Notes under the pieces: generated by a model
What the model saw: the letters and a program-made list of their open reading frames with translations, nothing else
Databases searched by the model: none
Told to the model about the DNA's origin: nothing
From: Gillisella vitis
GTDB lineage: Bacteria; Pseudomonadota; Alphaproteobacteria; Rhizobiales; Rhizobiaceae
DNA: 64,000 nt
Direction of reading: 5' to 3'
NCBI RefSeq assembly: GCF_001541345.2
Contig: NZ_LMVL02000006.1
Location: 248,001 to 312,000, forward strand
Position numbers and translations under genes: made by a program
Part shown: piece by piece, positions 25,652 to 34,800 of the stretch
How the letters are laid out: every line of letters starts with the position of its first letter
How positions within the stretch are numbered: position 1 is the stretch's first letter

Positions 25652-27160
25652 TCAGTCTTCACTGGCCTCGAAAGCCTCTTTGCGTCCCTGGCGGATCGAT
25701 GGCAAAATCAGCGTGATCAGCATCAATCCGGTTATGGCCAGCAGGACAGCGCTGATCGGATGGACAAAGAAGACCGACCAATCCCCTTGCGACAGAAGCA
25801 TTGCACGACGCAGATTGGTCTCTAGCAATGGACCGAGCACAAAACCAAGCAAGAGGGGGCCCGGTTCACATTTCGCCTTGCGCAGAATGTAGCCAAGTAT
25901 GCCGAAGAGGATCACAAGGGCAACATCGAAACCACGATTGCTGACACTGTAGACACCGACACAGCAGAACAGCAGGATCGCTGGATACATCAACCGGTAG
26001 GGAATGCTCAGCAGCTTCACCCACAAGCCGATGAGCGGCAGGTTGATGACCAGCAGCATGGCGTTGCCGAGCCACATCGACGCCACCAGTCCCCAGAACA
26101 GTTCTGGCTGGTTTTGAATGACCGATGGACCTGGCGTGATGCCATGGATGGTCATGGCACCCAACATCATCGCCATGATCGAGTTTGACGGAATACCCAG
26201 TGTCAGCAGCGGAATGAACGATGACTGTGCGCCCGCATTATTGGCCGCTTCCGGACCGGCGACACCGGCAATCGCGCCATGACCGAATTTTTCAGGTGTT
26301 TTGGAAACCCTCTTCTCAACAGAATAGGCGCTGAAGGCGCTGAGCGTCGCTCCGCCACCGGGAAGGACACCAAGGATGGTTCCAACACCGGTTCCTCGCA
26401 GGATGGCGCCCCAGCTCTGCTTGAATTCCTCCCGTGTTGGCCAAAGACGTCCGATTTTGCTCTGTAGAATGCCGCGCGCTTCGGTCGATTCCAGATTTGT
26501 GGCGATTTCCGCCACGCCAAAAAGTCCGACTGCGATGACGACGAATTCGATGCCGTCATAAAGGTCCGTGGAGCCGAATGTAAGGCGAGCCGAACCACTG
26601 TTTACGTCGATACCCACCATTCCGAGAACAAGTCCAAGGCAGACCATGCCAATTGCCTTGATCACCGATCCATGCGCAAGAATTGTGGCCGCCAACAGTC
26701 CGAATATGCACAGAGACACATACTCCGCCGGTCCGAATGACAAGGCAAAAGAAGAGAGTGTCGGACCTGCAATCGCCAAGGCGATGGTGGCGACCGTGCC
26801 TGCGAAGAACGATCCGAGTGCGGCGATGGCAAGTGCCGCGCCCGCTCGTCCCTGCCGGGCCATTTGATAACCGTCTATCGCTGTGACCACCGCTGAGGCT
26901 TCCCCTGGCAGGTTAACCAGAATGGCAGTCGTCGAGCCACCATATTGGGCGCCGTAGAAGATCCCCGCCAGCATGATGAGAGCACCCAGCGGCGGCAGGA
27001 AGAAGGTTACGGGCAGGAGAATGGCAACGGTCGCCGTTGGACCAATGCCTGGAAGTACACCAATCAGAGTTCCCAGCAGGGCGCCGATAAAACAGAACAG
27101 AAGATTTGTCGGCGTTAGGGCTTCCGAAAAGCCGAGCATGAGTACATCAAGAAAAGCCAT
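25652..27160 (-). CDS. tctA: Tripartite tricarboxylate transporter, large membrane subunit TctA
   Basis: A 502-residue inner-membrane protein with about 12 hydrophobic segments. The family's conserved glycine-rich loop is present (GVLPGIGPTATVAILLPVTF), with a second repeat-like copy (GVLPGGGATLSAFSAYSVEK). TctA is the main channel of TTT-family secondary transporters for citrate and other carboxylates. Its gene follows tctB by 28 bp in the normal C-B-A order. The downstream hydroxyacid oxidase suggests a hydroxy-carboxylate as the transported solute. Confidence 0.96.
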   Translation of the reverse strand: MAFLDVLMLGFSEALTPTNLLFCFIGALLGTLIGVLPGIGPTATVAILLPVTFFLPPLGALIMLAGIFYGAQYGGSTTAILVNLPGEASAVVTAIDGYQMARQGRAGAALAIAALGSFFAGTVATIALAIAGPTLSSFALSFGPAEYVSLCIFGLLAATILAHGSVIKAIGMVCLGLVLGMVGIDVNSGSARLTFGSTDLYDGIEFVVIAVGLFGVAEIATNLESTEARGILQSKIGRLWPTREEFKQSWGAILRGTGVGTILGVLPGGGATLSAFSAYSVEKRVSKTPEKFGHGAIAGVAGPEAANNAGAQSSFIPLLTLGIPSNSIMAMMLGAMTIHGITPGPSVIQNQPELFWGLVASMWLGNAMLLVINLPLIGLWVKLLSIPYRLMYPAILLFCCVGVYSVSNRGFDVALVILFGILGYILRKAKCEPGPLLLGFVLGPLLETNLRRAMLLSQGDWSVFFVHPISAVLLAITGLMLITLILPSIRQGRKEAFEASED

Positions 27161-27188
27161 GATTTTGTCCGATCAAAACGGAAAGCGG

Positions 27189-27647
27189 TCAGAACGGCGA
27201 GATGGGCATCTGAACCCCGAGGCCGTAGACAAACAGAAGCGCACCGAGAGAGGCGAGCACCGCGGTTGATATCAACACTTCTCGCCATCTCGATTCAGGA
27301 TCGGCGAGGCTGCCGATGACCAGCAGCCAAACCGACGCGACGAGGAAGCCAAAACTTTCGGCGGTGTATGCAAAGCCAGAGATAGCCACCACAAGGATCG
27401 CAAGCGGTCGCACATTGATTGTCTCAAAATCCTCGCGCGGCTTGGCCAATCCCTTGACCAGCACATAACTTCCGATCGCCATCATGATGACGCAGAGGGA
27501 CTTTGGCAGGAAGCCGGGTCCCATCATTGCAGGCGAGCCGAAAGTCAGGTCTCGCCCGGCCCAAAGGCCGAGCGCTCCCAGCGCGATCAACAGGCAACCG
27601 GCCAGGATATCAGGCAAGTCCCGCTGTTTTGCGCGCCCCGATATCAT
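27189..27647 (-). CDS. tctB: Tripartite tricarboxylate transporter, small membrane subunit TctB
   Basis: A 152-residue membrane protein with four hydrophobic segments (for example ILAGCLLIALGALGLWAG at the N-terminus and AVLASLGALLFVYGLGVQMP at the C-terminus). The pattern and size fit TctB, the poorly conserved partner of TctA. The ATG at 27647 overlaps the tctC stop as ATGA, indicating translational coupling. A TTG at 27659 is a possible but weaker start. Confidence 0.9.
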   Translation of the reverse strand: MISGRAKQRDLPDILAGCLLIALGALGLWAGRDLTFGSPAMMGPGFLPKSLCVIMMAIGSYVLVKGLAKPREDFETINVRPLAILVVAISGFAYTAESFGFLVASVWLLVIGSLADPESRWREVLISTAVLASLGALLFVYGLGVQMPISPF

Positions 27648-28603
27648 TGCTGCACCCAAGGCGTTTCGTTCCAGATTTTCTGGAAGCGTTCAAGGCGCAC
27701 CGGCATGGCCTTTTCCCAATCAGGACCACTCAAATAGGCAAGCGGAAGCGCCAGCTTCTTGGCCTGTTCCTGAAATTTTGGGTTGTCGAGGGTTGCCTTT
27801 ACCGCCGCCGACATCCTGTCTGAGATCTTGACCGGGACGTCGCGCGGCGCAGCAATGCCCCGTTCGGACGTCATCTCGACATTGAAACCGGATTCAATCG
27901 CTGTCGGAACATCCGGAAGCTGTGGCGAGCGCTCGGTGCCGAACGTTGCGATCATCCGCAGGCCCGACGTGTCATTGCCGGCAAATTCGCTAACGTTCAA
28001 GCCGCCGCCAGTGACCTGAGATCCGAGAATGGCTGTGCGGGTCTCTCCGGCGCCGTTGAACGGAATGTGAGTGATCTTGGTTCCGGTTTCCGACCCCAGG
28101 ATGATCATCGCGAGATGGTCATCGGTGCCAATGCCCGAAGAGCCGAAGGACACCGCGCCGGGGTTGGCCTTGGCAGCCGCGACGAAGTCCGCGATCGTCG
28201 TGATCTTGGAGGACTGCGGCACCACGATCGCAGCCGGATCATCAACGATGCGGGCGATCGGCTTGATGGTCTTCGGATCGTAGCCCAGTTTGCGCTGCAC
28301 CTGCATGGAGAGGAAGCCCGGGGTGTTGATGTAGGAGAAGGTATAGCCGTCCGGCTTCGCCTTTGAGAGCGCCGTATAGGCTATCTCGCCGGAAGCACCC
28401 GGACGGTTTTCAATCACAATATCAGCGCCCAATTCCTTCTCGAGAAAGGGTTCCATAGCCCGCGCCATCACATCAGTGCTGCCGCCGGGGGCGAATGCAA
28501 CAATCATCTGGATCGGGCGGTCATTTGGCCATTCCGCGTGCGCAGAGCCACACGCGGCAAGGATCGTACTCGCCGACAGCGCGGCAATTTTCAGAGTTCG
28601 CAT
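27644..28603 (-). CDS. tctC: Tripartite tricarboxylate transporter receptor TctC (Bug family)
   Basis: A 319-residue periplasmic receptor. A signal peptide (about residues 1-23, ending GSAHA-EWPND) precedes the characteristic Bug opening IQMIVAFAPGGSTDVMARAM. Other family marks are DIVIENRPGASG, YTFSYINTPG and the C-terminal GPDWEKAM. Bug proteins grip carboxylate ligands through conserved loops. The gene begins 49 bp after iclR and is the first of the tctCBA set. Confidence 0.95.
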   Translation of the reverse strand: MRTLKIAALSASTILAACGSAHAEWPNDRPIQMIVAFAPGGSTDVMARAMEPFLEKELGADIVIENRPGASGEIAYTALSKAKPDGYTFSYINTPGFLSMQVQRKLGYDPKTIKPIARIVDDPAAIVVPQSSKITTIADFVAAAKANPGAVSFGSSGIGTDDHLAMIILGSETGTKITHIPFNGAGETRTAILGSQVTGGGLNVSEFAGNDTSGLRMIATFGTERSPQLPDVPTAIESGFNVEMTSERGIAAPRDVPVKISDRMSAAVKATLDNPKFQEQAKKLALPLAYLSGPDWEKAMPVRLERFQKIWNETPWVQQ

Positions 28604-28652
28604 ACGTAGGTTCCTCCCTGGAACGATGTGCGGGCCCCGGACCCGCTCAAAA

Positions 28653-29348
28653 CTAAACCGGGTCTCCTCCCATAGCCGCAGTCAGCTTCTGCGCGGCCAC
28701 CTGAAGTATCTGAAGATTTTTTGCGATTGCCTCTTGGGTGAAACGCGGCGTCGGCCCGGTCAAAGCCATGGACCCAAACAGCTTGTGTCCATCACGAAAC
28801 ACCGGCACGGCGATGCTTGCGACCTGAGGGTCACGTTCGCCTTGGGTCGCATAAAACCCGCGTTGGCGTATCTCGTCGTAAATGGCACCAGACGCGCCGG
28901 AAAAGGCCAGAATGATGCGACCGGGCGCACCGCGGTCGAGCGGCAAAGTGTCGCCAATGCGGGCCGTGTGGCGGATGGATTGCGTTGAATCATGCCGATG
29001 CAGGCAAACCCGGACATCACCTTCCTTGACATAGATGGCGGCGCTTTCGCCGCTTGCATCGCTGATTTCGGCCAGCAGCGGCTCAACGACAGCGGAGGAC
29101 TTGAAAGTCGACTGGTAAAGCGCGCCTAACCGGACAAGCTTGGGCCCAAGGCGCCAGCTGCCATCATCGTTGCGAATGAGCATGGAGGATTTGGCCAGCG
29201 ATCGCGCGATGCGAAGCGCAGTCGATTTGTCAAGTTCTGTCCGGCGCGCAAGCTCTCCGAGCGTCAGCGAGTAATCAAGCTCACTAAACGCTTCGAGCAG
29301 CGACACGGCCCTTTCGACAGCCACAACACCTGATGAATTTCCTGGCAC
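28653..29348 (-). CDS. IclR-family transcriptional regulator
   Basis: A 231-residue regulator. The N-terminal winged helix (about residues 8-65) includes LGELARRTELDKSTALRIARSL, and the C-terminal IclR effector domain (about residues 80-225) contains LPLDRGAPGRIILAF and IASIAVPVF. The start is GTG 29348, with GGGAGG 8 bases upstream. It is divergent from the hydroxyacid-dehydrogenase gene and co-directional with tctCBA, so it can control both sides from the palindrome at 29374-29390. IclR members usually sense the pathway's own carboxylates. Confidence 0.94.
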   Translation of the reverse strand: MPGNSSGVVAVERAVSLLEAFSELDYSLTLGELARRTELDKSTALRIARSLAKSSMLIRNDDGSWRLGPKLVRLGALYQSTFKSSAVVEPLLAEISDASGESAAIYVKEGDVRVCLHRHDSTQSIRHTARIGDTLPLDRGAPGRIILAFSGASGAIYDEIRQRGFYATQGERDPQVASIAVPVFRDGHKLFGSMALTGPTPRFTQEAIAKNLQILQVAAQKLTAAMGGDPV

Positions 29349-29373
29349 TTGGTAACCTCCCGTGAAAAGAACT

Positions 29374-29390
29374 GTTGTACTAGGTACAAC
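29374..29390. promoter_or_regulatory. Perfect palindrome, probable IclR operator
   Basis: GTTGTAC-TAG-GTACAAC is a perfect 7-bp inverted repeat between the divergent iclR and dehydrogenase genes. A half-site TAGTACAAT follows at about 29402-29410. Position and form fit an IclR-type binding site controlling both promoters. Confidence 0.65.
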
Positions 29391-29480
29391 GTCTTTTCAT
29401 TTAGTACAATACCCGATAATAGGCATTCGTCAACAGTGGCGGAACTGCTCCGCATCCAACCAAGAAACCGGGAGGTTTTC

Positions 29481-30497
29481 ATGAGTGATACCAGCGAGTT
29501 GCCGAAAGCAACGCAGCACAATACGTCGGCAGGAGCGGCGGCTTCTGTGCTGATAACAGGTGCGCAACTCGCGCCGGAAGCTGGAGAATTGCTGGAAAGA
29601 TTCTCGATCAAGGCGATTTATGCCGACGGCTATAGCGGGTCGGAAAAACTTGCCCAGTTGGCGGCGGACCATCAGGTTGACGCCATCCTGGTACGTCAGG
29701 GCCAAATTTCCGAGACGGTTATTTCGGCCTCTCCCAGACTGCGCGTCATTGCAAAACATGGAAGCGGCGTTGACAACATCGATCTCGGCTCAGCGACTGC
29801 ACACGGCATACCGGTGTTGCGGGCGCTTGCCGCCAATGCGCAGTCGGTCGCTGAACTCGCCTTAACGTTGGCCCTGACGGCGATGAAAGATATCAATCTG
29901 CTCAATACAGCAGTGAAAGGCGGAAATTGGCCAAAGACCAAATATGTCGGTCGCGACATAGCTGGCGCTTGTTTCGGTATTGTCGGCTTCGGAGAAATCG
30001 GCCGGCGTGCAGCCAGGCTTGCCCGGGGCATTGGCATGGAAACGCTGGCCTATGACCCTTTCGCTTCGGATGCCGAGGGAACACGGGTGACCAGCGATCT
30101 CAATGAGGTCTTATCGACCAGCGACATCGTCAGCCTGCATTGCCCGCTTACCCCTGAAACTCATCATCTGATCAACAGCGACCGCCTCGGCCTGATGAAA
30201 CCAACCGCCTTCCTGGTCAACACCTCGCGTGGCGCGGTGGTCGACGAAGCGGCTCTTTTCGAGGTTTTGAGCAGGGGGGGAATCGCGGGCGCGGCCCTCG
30301 ACAGTTTCGAAGAGGAGCCACCAAGGGCCGACCACCCCTTGTGGAGCCTGCCGAACCTGATCGCCACGCCGCATGTTGGTGGCGCAAGCCGATCGGCTCT
30401 CAGAAACATGGCGGTGCAAAGCGCCCAGCACATTGTCGATGTGCTGACGGGCCAGGAATTCGATCGCCGCGCGCTCGCCAACCGGGACTTGGCCTGA
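29481..30497 (+). CDS. D-2-hydroxyacid dehydrogenase (phosphoglycerate-dehydrogenase-like)
   Basis: A 338-residue NAD-dependent dehydrogenase. The Rossmann motif is FGIVGFGEIGRRAARLA, the conserved Arg lies in LVNTSRGAVVDEAAL, the catalytic Glu region is DSFEEEPP, and the His is in TPHVGGAS. It lacks the ACT regulatory domain of many SerA enzymes. GGGAGG at 29470-29475 sets ATG 29481. It is followed by the RraA-family gene at 33 bp. In this locus it more likely oxidises or reduces a 2-hydroxy dicarboxylate than makes serine. Confidence 0.9.
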   Translation: MSDTSELPKATQHNTSAGAAASVLITGAQLAPEAGELLERFSIKAIYADGYSGSEKLAQLAADHQVDAILVRQGQISETVISASPRLRVIAKHGSGVDNIDLGSATAHGIPVLRALAANAQSVAELALTLALTAMKDINLLNTAVKGGNWPKTKYVGRDIAGACFGIVGFGEIGRRAARLARGIGMETLAYDPFASDAEGTRVTSDLNEVLSTSDIVSLHCPLTPETHHLINSDRLGLMKPTAFLVNTSRGAVVDEAALFEVLSRGGIAGAALDSFEEEPPRADHPLWSLPNLIATPHVGGASRSALRNMAVQSAQHIVDVLTGQEFDRRALANRDLA

Positions 30498-30530
30498 CGC
30501 CCAACATCACACTTCAACGGAGGACATAAG

Positions 30531-31205
30531 ATGCTTGGTTTTAAAGTCTGCAAACGCAAGGAAACAGTCACAAGGGAGTGGGTCAAAAAATTTGCGCAGC
30601 TTCCTGTCGCCAATCTGAGTGATGTCATGTCACGTATGACGGCCGGCGGCGCGCCATTGCGGCCATTCTATACCGGCGCACGGATGGTCGGCCCCGCGAT
30701 CACAGTCAAGGCGCGTCCCGGCGACAACCTGATGGTCCACAAGGCACTCGACATCGCCGAGCCAGGTGACGTTGTGGTGGTCGATGCCGGTGGCGACCTG
30801 ACCAATGCGATCATTGGAGAGTTGATGGTTGCCCACGCCGCACAGCGAGGATTGGGTGGCATCGTGATTTTCGGCGCGATCCGCGACAGCGCGGAAATTC
30901 AGGCGGGTTCGTTTCCGGTCTTTGCGGCTGGCGTGACCCATCGCGGCCCTTACAAGGATGGACCGGGCGAGGTGAATGTGCCCATCGCCATCAACGGCAT
31001 GGTGATCCAGCCGGGCGACCTCATCTGCGGCGACCCCGATGGCTTGCTGTCTGTGCCAGCGGACTTGGTAGGGGAAGTCTACACTGCGGCCTCCAAGAAA
31101 CACGAGGCAGAAACCAGGCAGATGGAAAACATCAAGCTCGGCAAGAATGACCGAACCTGGGTTGATGCCACACTTGCCAGACTCGGTTGCACGATTGAAC
31201 TTTGA
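30531..31205 (+). CDS. RraA-family aldolase (4-hydroxy-4-methyl-2-oxoglutarate aldolase type)
   Basis: A 224-residue protein of the RraA/HMG-aldolase family. Family marks are NLSDVMSRM near the N-terminus, the GDNLMVHKAL and PGDVVVVDAGGD strands, GGIVIFGAIRDSAEI and the GDPDGLLSVP loop. Members cleave 4-hydroxy-4-methyl- or 4-carboxy-4-hydroxy-2-oxoacids to pyruvate plus a second acid, and often decarboxylate oxaloacetate. This chemistry fits a tricarboxylate-type catabolic locus. It lies 33 bp after the dehydrogenase, probably in one transcript. Confidence 0.9.
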   Translation: MLGFKVCKRKETVTREWVKKFAQLPVANLSDVMSRMTAGGAPLRPFYTGARMVGPAITVKARPGDNLMVHKALDIAEPGDVVVVDAGGDLTNAIIGELMVAHAAQRGLGGIVIFGAIRDSAEIQAGSFPVFAAGVTHRGPYKDGPGEVNVPIAINGMVIQPGDLICGDPDGLLSVPADLVGEVYTAASKKHEAETRQMENIKLGKNDRTWVDATLARLGCTIEL

Positions 31206-31263
31206 TTGACGCAGATGCGCGATCTGGCGCCGTGCATTCCCGCGATGCCAGGCGTTGCAATCA

Positions 31264-32340
31264 TCACTCCGTCTTGCGTGCCGCAGAGATAATGGCGGCA
31301 AACAGATTGAGATCAGCCATGGACTCTGATGGTGGCGTTCGGTTTTCGCCACCTTGCGTGACCGCCGCATGAAAGGCTCTCAACTCGACATCAAACGGGT
31401 CTTGATAAAAAGGGCCAAGCCGGGTGAGGCTGTTATCGTGATCCGTTGAATTCTGAACTTCCAGCACCATTGGCAGATTGCGGATGTAAGGGGTTGGATA
31501 TTCGAAGGCCAGACGATTGTAGCGGGAGTTGATCTCGAAACCCGCTTCAAAGCGCACGACATCGCCGATCATGCATTCATAAATTGCGGTAAAATGACCG
31601 TAGTCAAAGAGTGCTGTGATCTGGCTGCCACCCTGCTTGATCTCGGCGGCAATCACGCGCTTGGGACTGCCCAGCAGATCCCGCATCGCCGAGAGGGAAT
31701 GAGAGGACAGCCCTGTCAGCACAGAATACGCCGTCTGAAGGTCAGCGGGTGCATTCGGGCCAAGCACGCTGTCCATCATCGCGCCGCGCAACTGACGGCT
31801 TTCCTCTATAAGGCTTGCCGGAATATCGCCGTTGGGTGTGACAACCGTGTCTGTCTGGCGAAAATACCAGGGGCCTTCGCAGATGACATCTCGAACACGA
31901 ACATAGGTTATGTCGGAAAAAGCTGGCAATCGCTTTTTCGCCTCCACAAACGCCGGTGCAAATCGGCGCATATAGCCAACCATGGCAACGCAATCCGTCT
32001 GTTCCACCACTTCACTGAGTGCGGTGAGGTCTTCCATCGTCAAGCAGCAGGGCTTTTCAATCAAAACATGCTTATCAGCTTTCAGGGCCGCACGGGCATG
32101 ACGGCCATGGTATTGGTCCGGGCTCATGATCAGAATTGCATCAATATCCGGTGACGCAACCATCGCATCGACACTGTCAAATACGCGCTCAATGCTCCAC
32201 CGTGTCGAAATCGACTGGGCCACGCCGGGGGACGGATCGTAAGCGCCTGCAAGTGTGAACATTTCGGTCAGTCTCTGCAAAATCGGCAGATGGATCAACT
32301 GCGCCACTTCTCCAAGCCCAACAAGACCAAGTCTCACCAT
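31264..32340 (-). CDS. Gfo/Idh/MocA-family oxidoreductase
   Basis: A 358-residue NAD(P)-dependent sugar or cyclitol dehydrogenase. It has an N-terminal Rossmann fold (LGLVGLGEVAQLIHLPIL), the conserved EKPCCLT motif around residue 95 with the catalytic Lys, and a C-terminal alpha/beta domain (about residues 130-340). MocA-type enzymes oxidise inositols, amino-sugars and other sugars. It is divergent from the TIM-barrel isomerase gene at 32607, a common pairing in inositol/sugar loci, and convergent with the RraA gene. Its substrate is not evident. Confidence 0.92.
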   Translation of the reverse strand: MVRLGLVGLGEVAQLIHLPILQRLTEMFTLAGAYDPSPGVAQSISTRWSIERVFDSVDAMVASPDIDAILIMSPDQYHGRHARAALKADKHVLIEKPCCLTMEDLTALSEVVEQTDCVAMVGYMRRFAPAFVEAKKRLPAFSDITYVRVRDVICEGPWYFRQTDTVVTPNGDIPASLIEESRQLRGAMMDSVLGPNAPADLQTAYSVLTGLSSHSLSAMRDLLGSPKRVIAAEIKQGGSQITALFDYGHFTAIYECMIGDVVRFEAGFEINSRYNRLAFEYPTPYIRNLPMVLEVQNSTDHDNSLTRLGPFYQDPFDVELRAFHAAVTQGGENRTPPSESMADLNLFAAIISAARKTE

Positions 32341-32606
32341 AGGATTTCCCGCTTTCGACCAGCTTTTAAGATGCGATAGATATCTAATTGCACATTAAAT
32401 ACACAATAATGATTATATCAAGGGATGCTTTGCCGAAAAAGCGCGGTTCCGGCGATGGATTTTGAGAGCGAAAACAGCTTAATGATTGAATTCGCTTTAT
32501 TTTGCTCGATTTTAAAGAAAATAGCATTTTTGACGTGGCGCTCTTTCGATTTCGAAACAGATCAATTAAGGTGTCGCTGTAGATTTAATAATCGATGGAG
32601 TCGACT
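32341..32606. promoter_or_regulatory. Divergent promoter region of the MocA-like and isomerase genes
   Basis: About 266 AT-rich bases. They contain TTGCACATTAA at 32388-32398, identical to the left half of the palindrome at 10129, and TGATTATATCAA at 32410-32421, identical to the core of the citrate-synthase operator. Either could be a regulator site, but chance in AT-rich DNA is not excluded. Confidence 0.4.
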
Positions 32607-33473
32607 ATGAAGCTTGCGACAGCGCCCGACGCCTGGGGCGTTTGGTATGCAGACGATCCGCGGCAGACCCCTTGGGAGCGCTATCTGGACGAGGTGAGAG
32701 ACTCCGGCTTTACAGCGACAGAGACCGGACCTTGGGGCTATCTGCCCACCGATCCGTCTCATTTGACGGATGCTCTCGGTAGCCGTGGATTGAGCGTATG
32801 CGGATCAGCGCTCGTACACCTGCTTGCTCCCACGGATGCAATGGAAACCCTTCGACCCAGACTTGAGCAGACCTGCGGTCTGCTGAAAGCCATGAAGGCT
32901 GAGTGGGTGGTGCTGATGGATGATTCAGACCTGCCTCAGCCCGGCAAAAGCCGCGCGCTTTCCCCACAAGACTGGGCATCAATGATCCGCAACGTCAAGG
33001 AAGCGGCCCATTATGTCACTGAAGAGCATGGACTATCCTTCGTTTTTCATCCGCATGTTGGCTCCGGCGTGGAAACGGAGGCCGAAGTCATCCGCCTGCT
33101 GGAAGAAACGGCAGAAGATAGCGTTGGGCTTTGCTTCGATTTTGGTCATCATGCCTATACCGGTGCCGATGCCGTGGCCTTTATGAAGCGCTATGCGGAC
33201 CGTATTCCCTATTACCACTTCAAGAATGTTGATCCCGTTTTGCTGGCGCACATACGCCAAAACAACATTAACTTCATTGAGGGCTTCCAGTCGGGCGTTA
33301 TGTGCGAACTGGACAAGGGCATGGTGGATTTTGCAGAGGTTCGGGATTTTCTTGCAACCCGTGGGTTTGATGGCTATGCCGTTTATGAACAGGATATGTA
33401 TCCCTGCCCTCCGGAGAAGCCCTTTCCGATTGCGCGCCACAACCGGCAGGTCTTGCGTGAGCTTGGGATTTAA
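32607..33473 (+). CDS. TIM-barrel sugar phosphate isomerase/epimerase (IolE/AP-endonuclease-2 fold)
   Basis: A 288-residue xylose-isomerase-like TIM barrel. Typical metal-site and active-site stretches are FTATETGPWGYLP near residue 35, LSFVFHPHVGSGVETEAE around 145, LCFDFGHHAYTGAD around 175 and YAVYEQD near the C-terminus. Relatives act as 2-keto-myo-inositol dehydratases or sugar epimerases. The ATG at 32607 has GGAG 6 bases upstream; an earlier ATG at 32595 would add four residues. It is probably co-transcribed with the ROK regulator downstream. Confidence 0.9.
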   Translation: MKLATAPDAWGVWYADDPRQTPWERYLDEVRDSGFTATETGPWGYLPTDPSHLTDALGSRGLSVCGSALVHLLAPTDAMETLRPRLEQTCGLLKAMKAEWVVLMDDSDLPQPGKSRALSPQDWASMIRNVKEAAHYVTEEHGLSFVFHPHVGSGVETEAEVIRLLEETAEDSVGLCFDFGHHAYTGADAVAFMKRYADRIPYYHFKNVDPVLLAHIRQNNINFIEGFQSGVMCELDKGMVDFAEVRDFLATRGFDGYAVYEQDMYPCPPEKPFPIARHNRQVLRELGI

Positions 33474-33519
33474 CATCCATACCGAGAGTGGCGTGCGACA
33501 ATAGGACGAAGGAACAGCC

Positions 33520-34797
33520 GTGACACTTCTGGATCGGTTTGATGGAGGCTTTGCCCGGGACGGTGAGGACATCATTGCGGGCAGCCGGATTGAAGATGCC
33601 CGCATTCACAATCGTCGTCTGGTGTTTGAAACCATTTTTCAACGCGGCCCCATCAGCCGGGTGGAGATTTCAGCCATTGTCGGGCTGAAGCCCCAAACTA
33701 TTTCGTCCATCACCCGCGAATTGCTTGAGCAGGAATTGATCGTCGAGGCCGGACGCTCCTCCGGTCTTCGCGGTCAGCCGCAAATCTATCTCGAGGCCAA
33801 TGCCGAGGCGGGCTTTTCAATCGGGGTCCACCTGGATCAGAACCAGTGTCATATTCTGGTGTTTGATCTGAAACGGCAGGAACGCGCCCGCAAGTCAATG
33901 CGGTGCGATACGGCAAACCCCGACGTGACCGTGCGGATGCTGGCGCAAACCATAACAACATTGTTGCACGACAATGCCCTGCCTGCGGAACGGATCTGGG
34001 GCCTTGGTCTGGTACTGCCCACATTCGGCTCCGATGTCTATGATTTCGATTTTTCCATGCAGCATTGGGAGGCCTGGCGCGATGCATCCTTTGCCGAAGA
34101 CCTGCAACGCCTGACCGGCTTTGCCGTATTGGTCGAGAATGACGGTACGGCAGCCGCCATTGGCGAGCGCCTTCACCGCCACGATGCACAGGAGGCGTCG
34201 TTTGCCTATTTCTATATCGGCCATGGTGCCGGTGCTGGGCTGATTATTGATGGTTATCCCTTCAAGGGTGTTGGCGGAAATGCCGGCGAAATCGGGCTGT
34301 TGCCCATCCTTGGCCTTGGTGCCAATCCGGTCTGGCCGGATAATCCCGGCAGCCCTGTTCCCAGTAACCCAGTTCAAGGTGGGGTTCTCTCGATTGGCGG
34401 GCTTGCTAGCGCCTGCGGCCTATCGGAACTGTCGATGGACGAGCAGAGCATTTTGCACCTGCTGGAGCGGCGTGATCATAGGTTGATGGATTGGCTGGCG
34501 TCTGCGGCCAGTGTGCTACGTGATGTCTGCGCTGTTATAGAAGTGATGTTCGATCCTGGCTTTATTGCCGTGGGCGGCGCTTTGCCGCGCGCGCTGGTGG
34601 AACGGCTGGTGGATCGCGCCTATCCGTTACGCCCCACGCCATCGGCCCGGCGTGACCGGGCCTTGCCACGGCTTTTGCCAGCAACGCTGATCGAGGATGC
34701 GGCGGTGACGGGAGCTGCTATGCTACCGATTTTTGTCACCACCAGCCATAATTTCCGCCATCTCTATTTCCGGCAGATTCTCGCAGACGACAGGTAA
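33520..34797 (+). CDS. ROK-family transcriptional regulator (NagC/XylR type)
   Basis: A 425-residue regulator. The N-terminal winged helix (about residues 25-85; SRVEISAIVGLKPQTISSITREL) is joined to a ROK sugar-binding domain. That domain holds the ENDGTAAAIGE motif near residue 205 and the GHGAGAGLIIDG loop. The usual ROK zinc-binding cysteines (C-x-C-G-x-x-G-C) are not seen; the region instead reads GLGANPVWPDNPGS. That loss occurs in some regulators and argues against kinase activity. The GTG start has GAAGGAAC upstream. It ends 3 bp from the convergent ATPase gene. Confidence 0.9.
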   Translation: MTLLDRFDGGFARDGEDIIAGSRIEDARIHNRRLVFETIFQRGPISRVEISAIVGLKPQTISSITRELLEQELIVEAGRSSGLRGQPQIYLEANAEAGFSIGVHLDQNQCHILVFDLKRQERARKSMRCDTANPDVTVRMLAQTITTLLHDNALPAERIWGLGLVLPTFGSDVYDFDFSMQHWEAWRDASFAEDLQRLTGFAVLVENDGTAAAIGERLHRHDAQEASFAYFYIGHGAGAGLIIDGYPFKGVGGNAGEIGLLPILGLGANPVWPDNPGSPVPSNPVQGGVLSIGGLASACGLSELSMDEQSILHLLERRDHRLMDWLASAASVLRDVCAVIEVMFDPGFIAVGGALPRALVERLVDRAYPLRPTPSARRDRALPRLLPATLIEDAAVTGAAMLPIFVTTSHNFRHLYFRQILADDR

Positions 34798-34800
34798 TCG

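Noticed and set aside
30630..31370. 246-codon minus-strand frame
   Set aside because: It is antisense to the RraA-family gene and partly overlaps the MocA-like gene in another frame, with no domain recognisable.
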